A stretch of 20,717 nt of DNA from Alphaproteobacteria bacterium UBA6347 (GTDB taxonomy: Bacteria; Pseudomonadota; Alphaproteobacteria; CAAGCB01; CAG-977), in contig DJRZ01000073.1 in the NCBI GenBank assembly GCA_002440235.1, positions 1-20,717 of the forward strand. Reading direction: 5' to 3'. Below, one piece after another: positions 7,120 through 13,539 of the stretch. Numbering within the stretch: the stretch's first letter is position 1; each line of letters begins with the position of its first letter. The translations under genes were made by a program, and so were the position numbers. The notes below the pieces were generated by a model that was not told the origin of the DNA, did not search any database, and was given only the letters and a program-made list of their open reading frames with translations.

Positions 7120-9228
7120 ATGAATACATCCGCTTCCGATGAAGAAATCAATCCGACGGAAAACTCGGACGACGCGTTGCTCGATTCGCTGGGCGCCGCC
7201 GTCAAAAAGCTGATTAACAAGGGCAAAAGCCGCGGCTACATCACTTACGACGAGCTGAACGAAGCCTTGCCGCCCGAAAAGGAATCGTCCGAACGGATCG
7301 AGGACGTCATGGCGATGATTAACGACATGGGCGTCAACATCGTCGCGAACGAAGAGGCGGAAGAGGAATCGCAGGACGGCGCGGACGAGGACGAAGGTTT
7401 CAAGCTTGACGAAGTCGAAAACAGCCGCACGGACGATCCCGTTCGCATGTACCTGCGCGAAATGGGCGCGGTCGAACTGCTGTCCCGCGAGGGCGAAATC
7501 GCCATCGCCAAACGAATCGAGGCGGGGCGCGACCTGATGATCGGCGGACTGTGCGAAAGCGCGCTGACCATCAAGGCTTTGAGCGGCTGGCACGACGCCC
7601 TGATTTCGGGAAAAATGCTGTTGCGCGACATTATCGATCTGGACGCGACCTACGGTTCGGACGGGGAAACGCCCGAACTGTCGCTGGCGTCGTCCCTGCC
7701 GTCAGCCGCCGTCATGGCGGAGGAATCCTCCGTTTCCAAAGCGGTTGCCGCCAAAGACAACGCGACCGAGGACGAAGAGGAATTCAGCGCCGAAGACGAA
7801 ACCGGCGGCGACGCTTTCGACGACGAAGACGACGACGGCGAAACAGCCGAGGACGAAGATGGCGGCGGCGAAACGGACGGCGATTTCGACGACGGGCTGG
7901 ACGACGAGGAGGAAACCGCGGAATCCGAAGAGGACGAAGAGGAAGCCGCCGAGGACGACGCCCCCGCGGTCAGTCTGGCGCAAATGGAACAGTCCCTGAT
8001 GCCCAAAGTGCTGGAACAGTTCGACCAGATTTTGTCTTTGCATCAGAAATTGAAAAAAGTTCAGGATCAGCGGCTGGCGTGCGTCAAATCCGCCAAAACC
8101 GTCCCCGCGTCGACCGAAAAGAAGTTTGAAAAAATCAAGCAGGAGCTGGTCGGGCTGATGGAAGGCGTCCAGCTGAACCCCGTGCGCATCGAAAAACTGG
8201 TCGACCAGCTGAACGACTATAACAAACGCCTGATGACGCTGGAAGGCAAAATGCTGCGCATGGCGCTGAGCTGCCGCATCAAGCGCGAGGATTTTCTGGA
8301 AGCCTACAAACAGTCGGAATTCGATTCCAACTGGATTAAAAAAACGACGGGCAAGGCGTGGAAAAACTTTACCGAAAAATACGCCCGCGAAATCGCCGAC
8401 ATTCAAAACGCCGTGACCGCGATGTCCGAAGAAATCGGCATGCCGATTTTCGAATACCGCCGCGTTTGCTCGATGGTGAAAAAAGGCGAGCAGGAAGCCA
8501 GCCGCGCGAAAAAGGAAATGATCGAAGCGAACCTGCGTCTGGTGATTTCGATCGCGAAAAAATACACGAACCGCGGCTTGCAGTTTCTGGATCTGATTCA
8601 GGAAGGCAACATCGGTCTGATGAAGGCGGTCGATAAATTCGAATACCGCCGCGGCTATAAATTTTCGACCTACGCGACGTGGTGGATTCGTCAGGCGATC
8701 ACGCGTTCGATCGCGGATCAGGCGCGCACGATCCGCATTCCCGTCCATATGATCGAAACGATCAACAAGCTGGTGCGCACCAGCCGCCAGATGCTGCACG
8801 AAATCGGACGCGAACCGACGCCGGAGGAGCTGGCTGAAAAGCTGTCCATGCCGCTGGAAAAAGTGCGCAAGGTGCTGAAAATCGCCAAAGAGCCGATTTC
8901 GCTGGAAACCCCCGTCGGCGACGAGGAGGACAGCCATCTGGGCGATTTCATCGAAGACCGCAACGTCGTCCAGCCTTTGGACGCCGCGATTCAGACGAAT
9001 CTGCGCCAGACCTGCACGGCGGTTCTGTCCAGCCTGACCCCGCGCGAAGAACGCGTTTTGCGCATGCGTTTCGGCATCGGCATGAACACCGACCACACGC
9101 TGGAAGAGGTCGGACAGCAGTTTTCCGTCACCCGCGAGCGCATTCGCCAGATCGAAGCCAAGGCGTTGCGCAAGCTGAAACACCCCAGCCGTTCCAGAAA
9201 GCTGCGGTCGTTTTTGGACAACGGCTGA
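7120..9228 (+). CDS. rpoD: Primary sigma factor RpoD (sigma-70) with a long acidic insert
   Basis: A 702-residue primary sigma factor that directs RNA polymerase to housekeeping promoters. Region 1.1 is at the N-terminus ([18 protein letters not shown]), region 1.2 follows ([20 protein letters not shown]), and regions 2-4 run from about residue 468: [20 protein letters not shown], the region 2.3-2.4 segment [13 protein letters not shown], region 3 near [12 protein letters not shown], and the region 4.2 helix-turn-helix [19 protein letters not shown] (from 670). Between regions 1.2 and 2, residues 217-280 contain 40 Asp/Glu in 64 residues and no Lys or Arg; non-conserved regions of other RpoD proteins are acidic too, but this one looks extreme. 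The start at 7120 has AAAGG eight bases upstream; an in-frame ATG at 7078 lacks support. It has its own promoter besides read-through from dnaG. Confidence 0.97.
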   Translation: MNTSASDEEINPTENSDDALLDSLGAAVKKLINKGKSRGYITYDELNEALPPEKESSERIEDVMAMINDMGVNIVANEEAEEESQDGADEDEGFKLDEVENSRTDDPVRMYLREMGAVELLSREGEIAIAKRIEAGRDLMIGGLCESALTIKALSGWHDALISGKMLLRDIIDLDATYGSDGETPELSLASSLPSAAVMAEESSVSKAVAAKDNATEDEEEFSAEDETGGDAFDDEDDDGETAEDEDGGGETDGDFDDGLDDEEETAESEEDEEEAAEDDAPAVSLAQMEQSLMPKVLEQFDQILSLHQKLKKVQDQRLACVKSAKTVPASTEKKFEKIKQELVGLMEGVQLNPVRIEKLVDQLNDYNKRLMTLEGKMLRMALSCRIKREDFLEAYKQSEFDSNWIKKTTGKAWKNFTEKYAREIADIQNAVTAMSEEIGMPIFEYRRVCSMVKKGEQEASRAKKEMIEANLRLVISIAKKYTNRGLQFLDLIQEGNIGLMKAVDKFEYRRGYKFSTYATWWIRQAITRSIADQARTIRIPVHMIETINKLVRTSRQMLHEIGREPTPEELAEKLSMPLEKVRKVLKIAKEPISLETPVGDEEDSHLGDFIEDRNVVQPLDAAIQTNLRQTCTAVLSSLTPREERVLRMRFGIGMNTDHTLEEVGQQFSVTRERIRQIEAKALRKLKHPSRSRKLRSFLDNG

Positions 9229-9243
9229 TTTTAAACGAACCGG

Positions 9244-9275
9244 AGAACCCGCCGCCCGCCGACGGGTTCTTTTTT
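9244..9275 (+). terminator. rpoD terminator
   Basis: AGAACCCG (9244-9251) pairs with CGGGTTCT (9263-9270) around an 11-base loop and runs into six T (9270-9275). It begins 15 bases after the rpoD stop. Confidence 0.85.
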
Positions 9276-9278
9276 ATG

Positions 9279-9306
9279 TTGAAAAATCGGAAAAGATTGC
9301 TATCTT
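9279..9306 (+). promoter_or_regulatory. Promoter of the CAU tRNA
   Basis: TTGAAA (9279-9284), 16-base spacer, TATCTT (9301-9306). The predicted start point is a base or two before the tRNA 5' end, right behind the rpoD terminator, so the tRNA is its own transcription unit. Confidence 0.55.
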
Positions 9307-9313
9307 AACAAAC

Positions 9314-9390
9314 GGGTCCATAGCTCAGTCGGTTAGAGCGGGGCGCTCATAACGCCTTGGTCGTGGGTTCGAGTCCCTCTGGACCTACCA
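9314..9390 (+). tRNA. tRNA with anticodon CAU (Met elongator or Ile2)
   Basis: A 77-base cloverleaf with encoded CCA. The acceptor is GGGTCCA/TGGACCT (first pair G-U), the D arm GCTC/GAGC, and the anticodon stem GGGCG/CGCCT encloses the loop CTCATAA with CAT at 9348-9350. The T arm GTGGG/CCCTC has a U-U mismatch at its second pair. It lacks the three consecutive G-C pairs next to the anticodon loop that mark initiator tRNA, so it is either elongator Met or the lysidine-modified Ile2 species. Sequence alone does not settle this. Confidence 0.9.
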
Positions 9391-9429
9391 AAAACAAAGC
9401 CCTTTCGGTCGAAAGGGCTTTGTTTTTTG
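9391..9429. terminator. Bidirectional terminator between the CAU tRNA and ppa
   Basis: CAAAGCCCTTTC (9396-9407) pairs perfectly with GAAAGGGCTTTG (9412-9423) around a GGTC loop, extended by A-T pairs on both sides. A T run follows on the plus strand (9424-9429) and an equivalent run on the minus strand (complement of 9391-9395). It can end both the tRNA and the convergent ppa transcript. Confidence 0.9.
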
Positions 9430-9439
9430 CGAAACCGCG

Positions 9440-9991
9440 TTATCTTTTGACGTATCCCGTCAGCGTTTCCTTGACTTTTTCATATTCGGCGATGGCTTTC
9501 ATGATGACGTTGAACGCCTCGTTCTGATCCAAAAATCCTTCGACGACGACGGTTTTGTTTTCCAGTTTTTTATAGTCTTCGAAGAAACGCTGAACTTCGA
9601 TCATGCGGTGCGGCGGCAGTTCGTCGATGGACGAATAGTGCGCGTATTCGGGATCGTCCGCGTGGACGGCGATGATTTTGTCGTCCGCTTCGCCCTGATC
9701 GATCATTTTCATCACGCCGATGGGGCGCGCCGCCATGATCGTCAGCGGAAACACGGGTTCCTGTCCCAAAACCAGAATGTCCAGCGGGTCGTGGTCTTCG
9801 CAATAGGTGCGGGGAATCAAACCGTAGTTCGCGGGATAGTGGACGCTGGAATACAAAACGCGGTCGACGCGGATCAATCCGCTGGGCTTGTCCAGTTCGT
9901 ATTTGTATTTCGATCCTTTGGGAACTTCGATCACCGCGGGAACAAACTGCGGAACTTTGCCCGCCAATTCGACGTCATGCCAAGGGTGCAT
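9440..9991 (-). CDS. ppa: Inorganic pyrophosphatase (family I)
   Basis: A 183-residue soluble pyrophosphatase that hydrolyses pyrophosphate to two phosphates and so pulls biosynthetic reactions forward in the cytoplasm. Seen are [36 protein letters not shown], the catalytic [10 protein letters not shown] (signature D-x-D-P-L-D with His at the variable position) and the metal-binding [14 protein letters not shown]. The continuation ADDPEYAHY...ELPPHR...[11 protein letters not shown] resembles, from memory, the plant/chlamydial type more than the E. coli enzyme. The start at 9991 has an excellent AGGAGGT at 10004-9998. It stands alone, divergent from the unrecognised gene plus yjbQ, and ends at a bidirectional terminator. 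An FNR-like box overlaps its probable start point. Confidence 0.95.
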   Translation of the reverse strand: MHPWHDVELAGKVPQFVPAVIEVPKGSKYKYELDKPSGLIRVDRVLYSSVHYPANYGLIPRTYCEDHDPLDILVLGQEPVFPLTIMAARPIGVMKMIDQGEADDKIIAVHADDPEYAHYSSIDELPPHRMIEVQRFFEDYKKLENKTVVVEGFLDQNEAFNVIMKAIAEYEKVKETLTGYVKR

Positions 9992-10013
9992 GGATTAACC
10001 TCCTGATAAAAAA

Positions 10014-10027
10014 GTGATTTAAATCAA
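10014..10027. promoter_or_regulatory. FNR/FixK-like box in the ppa-yjbQ divergent region
   Basis: GTGAT-TTAA-ATCAA matches the FNR-family consensus TTGAT-N4-ATCAA at nine of ten defined positions, with a perfect core palindrome GATTTAAATC (10016-10025). It sits just downstream of the ppa -10, so a bound regulator would block ppa, and about 84 bases upstream of the start point of the divergent operon. No regulator gene is in the window. Confidence 0.4.
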
Positions 10028-10033
10028 AGTATA
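10028..10033 (-). promoter_or_regulatory. -10 element of ppa
   Basis: The minus strand reads TATACT here (five of six consensus), with a predicted start point near 10021 and a leader of about 30 nt. No good -35 is visible at 16-18 bases upstream, so the promoter may need an activator or be weak. Confidence 0.4.
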
Positions 10034-10068
10034 ACACACTCGCCCGATTAGAAAAGAGGGAAGTTTGC

Positions 10069-10097
10069 TTGTCAGCCGATTTCGAACGGGCTATACT
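10069..10097 (+). promoter_or_regulatory. Strong sigma-70 promoter of the 10133-10923 operon
   Basis: TTGTCA (10069-10074), 17-base spacer, TATACT (10092-10097); both hexamers match five of six. The start point would be near 10104, 29 bases before the first ATG. Confidence 0.7.
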
Positions 10098-10132
10098 TTG
10101 CAAAACGGAAAAGGCGGCGAAGGGGGCGCGTT

Positions 10133-10507
10133 ATGGCGGACAGGGCGGAACAGGAATCCTTTTACGAATTTCATTTGAACGGGGAAAACGAGCTGATGGT
10201 TTCCCTGCGCGCGCGGGATACGGAACCGCGCAGCCCCGTTTTGATTTACGACGGCGGCGAACACGCGCTGTTGTACAGGACGCCGGAATCGTCCGTCCTG
10301 CTGGACTTTATCCACCCCGACGTGCGCCCGTATCTGGCGCGGGCCAAGTCCGTTCTGGTCGCCGAAACGCGGGATTATCGGGTCGCGCGCGAATACGTCG
10401 CGCCGTGCCGCGCGGTCAAAAGCCTGCCCGTCGACGCAACGTCCGTCAAGCCGTTGCTGGACAGGGAACGCGCGGAGCAAATCGACGAAAGGGATCTGTA
10501 CAAATGA
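10133..10507 (+). CDS. Unrecognised 124-residue protein coupled to yjbQ
   Basis: I do not recognise this family. The protein is soluble-looking, without signal peptide or membrane segment, rich in Arg, Glu and Asp, and contains a single Cys in EYVAPCRAVKSLP. It divides into an N-terminal half of probable beta strands (FYEFHLNGENELMVSLRAR, then PVLIYDGGEHALLYRT) and a more helical C-terminal half (FIHPDVRPYLARAKSVLVAE), ending in a charged tail. GAAGGGGG lies upstream of the ATG at 10133 and a strong promoter precedes it. Its stop overlaps the yjbQ start as ATGA, so the two are translated together and probably share a process. It is a real gene by promoter, ribosome site and coupling, but function is unknown. 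Confidence 0.75.
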   Translation: MADRAEQESFYEFHLNGENELMVSLRARDTEPRSPVLIYDGGEHALLYRTPESSVLLDFIHPDVRPYLARAKSVLVAETRDYRVAREYVAPCRAVKSLPVDATSVKPLLDRERAEQIDERDLYK

Positions 10508-10923
10508 AACAGGCGCAATTCACTTTGGACGTCGAATCGACGCCGTCGGGCTTTACGAACATCACGCCTGCGATCGTCCGGTGCGTCCGCAATTCGGGCG
10601 TTCAAACGGGACTGCTGACCGTGTTTTTACAGCACACGTCGGCGGGACTGATCATTCAGGAAAACGCCGATCCGGACGTTTTGGCGGATCTGTCGCGCTG
10701 GTTCGACCGCGCCGCGCCGCAGGACAATGCGCTGTACACCCACACGTTCGAAGGAAAGGACGACATGCCCGCGCACATCAGAACCGTTTTGACGAACGTG
10801 TCCCTGAACATTCCCGTCGCGAACGGACGTCCCGCTTTGGGAACGTGGCAGGCGGTCTATCTGTGCGAACATAGAAACCGAGCGCACGTCCGCCACGTCG
10901 TCCTGCACTTAATCGGGGAATGA
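10504..10923 (+). CDS. yjbQ: YjbQ / UPF0047 family protein
   Basis: A 139-residue member of the UPF0047 family. The hallmark segments are all visible: LQHTSAGLIIQENADPDVLAD (His of HTSAG plus Glu and Asp), the GKDDMPAHIRT block, and ALGTWQAVYLCEHRNRAHVR near the C-terminus. Family proteins form trimers with a conserved His/Asp/Glu cluster between subunits. A weak thiamin phosphate synthase activity has been reported for homologues, but the physiological role is uncertain. The start at 10504 overlaps the stop of the preceding unrecognised gene as ATGA. The 3' end runs 15 bases into the convergent bpt gene, and no terminator separates the two. Confidence 0.92.
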   Translation: MKQAQFTLDVESTPSGFTNITPAIVRCVRNSGVQTGLLTVFLQHTSAGLIIQENADPDVLADLSRWFDRAAPQDNALYTHTFEGKDDMPAHIRTVLTNVSLNIPVANGRPALGTWQAVYLCEHRNRAHVRHVVLHLIGE

Positions 10924-11616
10924 ATCCGTCCACTTTCCGCGGTCGCAGTATTCCAGCGGCGCGAATTTTTCCTTGTACGCCATATTGGACAGTCCGCGAA
11001 TCATATAGCCCAGATAGACGTAGGGCTTGTTTCTTTTTTTCGCCGCTTCGATCAAACGCAGAATCATCAGCGTCCCCAGACTGCGGCGGCGGAGGTCGGG
11101 ATTGAAAAAGCTGTACACCGCGGACAATCCGTCGTCCGTTTCGTCCGTCAGCATCACGCCGACGACGCCCGTTTCGTCCGACAGCTCCATCAATTCCGCG
11201 GCGACGGGAGAATCTTCGATCATCGCGCGGTATTCTTCGAAAAACATTTCGCGCATTTCGCTGCTTTGATGCCGCGCGTCCAAATAGCGGCGGAACAGCG
11301 CGTAGTGGTCGTCAAAGGCGATGTTCGGCAGGAAACGGCATTTGACCGCCGCGTTTTGACGCAAAGTCTTGCGCAGTTTTTTGTTCGGGGCAAAATCGCC
11401 GACGCGGACGCGCACGGACACGCACGCGCGGCAGTCGGGACACGACGGAATGTAGCAGACGCCGTGCGACCGGCGGAATCCGGCGCGCGACAGGGCGTTC
11501 GCCCAGATTTGCGCGTTTTCGCCGTTCAAATCGACCGCCGTTTTGGCTTCGTTTCTGTCGGGCAGATAGGGGCAGGGCGCCGGTCGCGTCGAATAAAAAG
11601 CTTTCAAACAATTCAT
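10909..11616 (-). CDS. bpt: Bacterial N-end-rule aminoacyl transferase (Bpt-type)
   Basis: A 235-residue protein of the arginyl/leucyl-tRNA-protein transferase family. Bpt adds leucine from leucyl-tRNA to proteins with N-terminal Asp or Glu, marking them for ClpAP through ClpS. The N-terminal domain has PCPYLPDRNEAKTAV and the Cys-rich GFRRSHGVCYIPSCPDCRAC; the C-terminal GNAT-like domain has VVGVMLTDETDDGLSAVYSF, LGTLMILRLIEAAK and YLGYMIRGLSNMAYKEKFAP. Length (about 240 usual) and both domains are complete. No Shine-Dalgarno sequence is visible at the 11616 start and the predicted leader is only about 15 nt, so translation may be weak or leader-independent. The 3' end overlaps convergent yjbQ by 15 bases. 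Confidence 0.92.
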   Translation of the reverse strand: MNCLKAFYSTRPAPCPYLPDRNEAKTAVDLNGENAQIWANALSRAGFRRSHGVCYIPSCPDCRACVSVRVRVGDFAPNKKLRKTLRQNAAVKCRFLPNIAFDDHYALFRRYLDARHQSSEMREMFFEEYRAMIEDSPVAAELMELSDETGVVGVMLTDETDDGLSAVYSFFNPDLRRRSLGTLMILRLIEAAKKRNKPYVYLGYMIRGLSNMAYKEKFAPLEYCDRGKWTDSFPD

Positions 11617-11628
11617 AAAACGAAAAAT

Positions 11629-11670
11629 ACGCCGAAAATTCTAACAAGGGTTTAAAGACGGCGTTTTTTT
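11629..11670 (+). terminator. Possible plus-strand terminator opposite the bpt start
   Basis: ACGCCG (11629-11634) and CGGCGT (11659-11664) can pair across a 24-base loop and are followed by seven T (11664-11670). The only plus-strand transcription that could reach it is yjbQ read-through antisense to bpt. The loop is long, so support is modest. Confidence 0.25.
11638..11646 (-). promoter_or_regulatory. Extended -10 promoter of bpt
   Basis: The minus strand reads TGTTAGAAT: a TG one base before TAGAAT (five of six). No good -35 is present, which is usual for extended -10 promoters. The start point would be about 15 bases before the bpt ATG. Confidence 0.35.
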
Positions 11671-11673
11671 AAC

Positions 11674-11702
11674 TTGACGGCGGCGGAATCGTCCGATAGA
11701 AT
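11674..11702 (+). promoter_or_regulatory. Strong sigma-70 promoter of the DUF3800 gene
   Basis: TTGACG (11674-11679), 17-base spacer, TAGAAT (11697-11702); each hexamer matches five of six. The predicted start point is near 11709, giving an unusually long leader of about 83 nt with two hairpins. Confidence 0.7.
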
Positions 11703-11723
11703 TTTATTCGTAATTTTTTCATA

Positions 11724-11773
11724 ACAGTCCTGAAAAGGCTGTAAAATCCTAGGGTCACCGTTCGGTGACCTTA
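11724..11773 (+). promoter_or_regulatory. Two tandem hairpins in the DUF3800 leader
   Basis: ACAGTC (11724-11729) pairs with GGCTGT (11737-11742, one G-U). Then GGTCACC (11753-11759) pairs perfectly with GGTGACC (11764-11770) around a GTTC loop, with weaker pairs extending to about 11750 and 11773. Neither is followed by a T run, so they are not terminators; the second ends nine bases before the GGAG ribosome site at 11782-11785. They could control translation or stability. Confidence 0.45.
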
Positions 11774-11791
11774 GTTGTATCGGAGACGCCC

Positions 11792-12655
11792 GTGGTCAAG
11801 ATTTGCTATATCGACGAATCGGGGGATTTGGGCGCGCTGCCCGAAATTTCCCTGCCGAACGACGGCAACCACCAGCCCGTTCTGGCGATCGCCGGAATCT
11901 TTGTCGATCACGAGGATCTGTACGATCTGACGCACGATTTCATCAAACTGAAATACCGTTATTATCCGGGGCTGAACTATCCGACGGACAAGTTTCTGGA
12001 CCGCATCATTCCGGAAATCAAGGGCGCGGATCTGCGCCGCAACGCCATGCGCGGCGGACACCGCGTCCAGCGACACGCCATCGGATTTCTGGACAGAATT
12101 GTCGATTTGTTTTTCAAGTACGATATCCGCATTGTCGGGCGCATCTGGGTCAAAGTCCCCGGCGAACCGTTCAACGGCAAAGCGGTTTACACGTCGTCGA
12201 TTCAAAGCATTTACACCTATTTCGACAACTATTTGCGTCAGCGGGACGACTACGGCGTCGTCGTCGCCGACAGCCGCGACTATATGAAAAACATCAATCT
12301 GTCGCATTCCGTTTTTACGCAGAAATTCCGCCTGTTGCGCCCGCTGTACCGGAACATCGTCGAAATGCCGTGTTTCGGACACAGCAACAATCTGGCGGGG
12401 CTGCAGTTGTGCGATATTTTGTGTTCGGCGTTTTTGTTCCCGATCGCCAGCTATGTTTATTGCGCCGATTTCGTGCATAACGTCCACGTCCAGCCCGCCG
12501 CGCTGGAATTGCGCGACCGCTACGGACACCGTCTGCGTGAATTGCAGCACCGCTTTGTCAACGCCGAAGGCTACAACGCGGGCGGCGTCGTCGTATCCGA
12601 TCCGTTGCAAAAGCAGAACGCCGTCGCGATGTTCAAAGATCCGGCAAAGCAGTAA
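11792..12655 (+). CDS. DUF3800 protein (predicted RNase H-like fold)
   Basis: A 287-residue DUF3800 protein. The N-terminal strand carries the family hallmark KICYIDESGDLG, the middle has YGVVVADSRDYM, and the C-terminal part has NNLAGLQLCDILCSAFLF. The three conserved Asp positions (IDESG, VADSRD, QLCD) would make a metal site if the RNase H-like prediction for this family is right; no biochemistry is established to my knowledge. The family is frequent in accessory and defence-type loci. The start is taken as GTG at 11792, six bases after GGAG, beginning directly on the first strand; another GTG at 11765 is buried in the leader hairpin. It is a single-gene unit with its own strong promoter and terminator, and base composition does not differ obviously from neighbours. 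Confidence 0.88.
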   Translation: MVKICYIDESGDLGALPEISLPNDGNHQPVLAIAGIFVDHEDLYDLTHDFIKLKYRYYPGLNYPTDKFLDRIIPEIKGADLRRNAMRGGHRVQRHAIGFLDRIVDLFFKYDIRIVGRIWVKVPGEPFNGKAVYTSSIQSIYTYFDNYLRQRDDYGVVVADSRDYMKNINLSHSVFTQKFRLLRPLYRNIVEMPCFGHSNNLAGLQLCDILCSAFLFPIASYVYCADFVHNVHVQPAALELRDRYGHRLRELQHRFVNAEGYNAGGVVVSDPLQKQNAVAMFKDPAKQ

Positions 12656-12661
12656 AGCCGC

Positions 12662-12694
12662 AAAAAAAACGCCGAAGAAAACTTCGGCGTTTTT
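12662..12694. terminator. Bidirectional terminator between DUF3800 and the DsbA-like gene
   Basis: AACGCCGAAG (12668-12677) pairs with CTTCGGCGTT (12682-12691) around an AAAA loop, with A-T pairs extending the stem. T runs follow on both strands (12690-12694, and the complement of 12662-12669). Confidence 0.9.
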
Positions 12695-12717
12695 CGTGAT
12701 CGCGGCGCGACCGTCCG

Positions 12718-13473
12718 TTATTCGACTTCCGCGCTGGCGGCTTCGCGAATGGCGCGGACGTTGGTATCCAGTTCGTCGCCCATCATGGCGCCGTTCGAAA
12801 TGAAATCGCCGATGATGAAATTCGGAATGCCGCGGAAATCAAAGCGCGTCGCCAGAATGCGGTTCGCGTTGATGACTTTGTCCAACGCTTTGTCGTTTCT
12901 GTCGGCTTCGAATTTTTTCATGTCCAATCCGGCGGCTTTGGCGTATTTGACGATGTCTTCGTCGGTCAGTTGACCTTTGTGGGTGATCATCGCCTGATGC
13001 ATTTCAAAGTACTTGCCCTGTTTTTCAGCCGCCAAGCCCGCGCGCGCGGCGGTGTCGGACGTTTTGCTCAGCGACGGCATGTCTTTCAGAACCCAGCGGA
13101 TATTGCCGTCGTTCTGGACGTATTCCCACACTTTGGGGAACATCAGCTTGCAATAGCCGCAGTTGTAATCGAAAAATTCGACGATCGTGATGTCGCCGTC
13201 GGGATTGCCCAGAACGGGGGTCGACGGATCGCGTTCCAGCGCGTTGCGGCTGGAAGCGAGCTTTTCGACCAACGCTTTTTTCTTGGCTTCCTGTTCTTTC
13301 GCCTGATAGTTGTCCAACGCCTGAACGACGATTTCGGGATTGTCCAGCAGGTATTCCTTGACGACCTGTTTGACTTCCTCTTCGTTCATGCCGAACTGGA
13401 ACATTTTCGCGTTGGCGCCGGCGGGGGTCGCGACGGCGGCGAACAAAGCCATGATTAAAACTTTACGCAACAT
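12718..13473 (-). CDS. DsbA-family periplasmic thiol-disulfide oxidoreductase
   Basis: A 251-residue exported thioredoxin-fold protein. A signal peptide (MLRKVLIMALFAAVATPAGA, cleavage near NA-K23) sends it to the periplasm. Residues about 34-66 form a charged helical segment (VVKEYLLDNPEIVVQALDNY then a Lys/Glu-rich stretch) like the N-terminal oligomerisation stalk of ScsC/Com1-type proteins. The active site FFDYNCGYCKLMFP places Cys105-Gly-Tyr-Cys108, and the cis-proline loop is RGIPNFIIGD. It would form or isomerise disulfides in envelope proteins; the stalk suggests an oligomeric isomerase rather than a classic DsbA oxidase, by family analogy. The start at 13473 follows AAGGGA; an in-frame ATG at 13512 would put charged residues before the signal peptide. 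It lies 66 bases after the M48 protease gene. Confidence 0.92.
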   Translation of the reverse strand: MLRKVLIMALFAAVATPAGANAKMFQFGMNEEEVKQVVKEYLLDNPEIVVQALDNYQAKEQEAKKKALVEKLASSRNALERDPSTPVLGNPDGDITIVEFFDYNCGYCKLMFPKVWEYVQNDGNIRWVLKDMPSLSKTSDTAARAGLAAEKQGKYFEMHQAMITHKGQLTDEDIVKYAKAAGLDMKKFEADRNDKALDKVINANRILATRFDFRGIPNFIIGDFISNGAMMGDELDTNVRAIREAASAEVE

Positions 13474-13539
13474 ATTCTTTTCCCTTTTTATGGTTGAGAT
13501 GACGTCAATCATAAAACAAAAAGCGTTTTTCTAAAACAG

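Noticed and set aside
7745..7999. Short Lys/Arg/Thr-rich plus-strand frame within the rpoD acidic region
   Set aside because: It is the alternate-frame reading of the Asp/Glu codon repeats, not a gene.
7702..9183. Long minus-strand open frame (493 codons) opposite rpoD
   Set aside because: It is a shadow: rpoD is certain, and the antisense protein is a low-complexity run of Phe, Gln, Arg and Val with no ribosome site or domain.
11724..11773. DUF3800 leader considered as a known riboswitch or toxin-antitoxin RNA
   Set aside because: No known riboswitch core or repeated RNA motif is visible; only two simple hairpins, kept as an unassigned leader structure.
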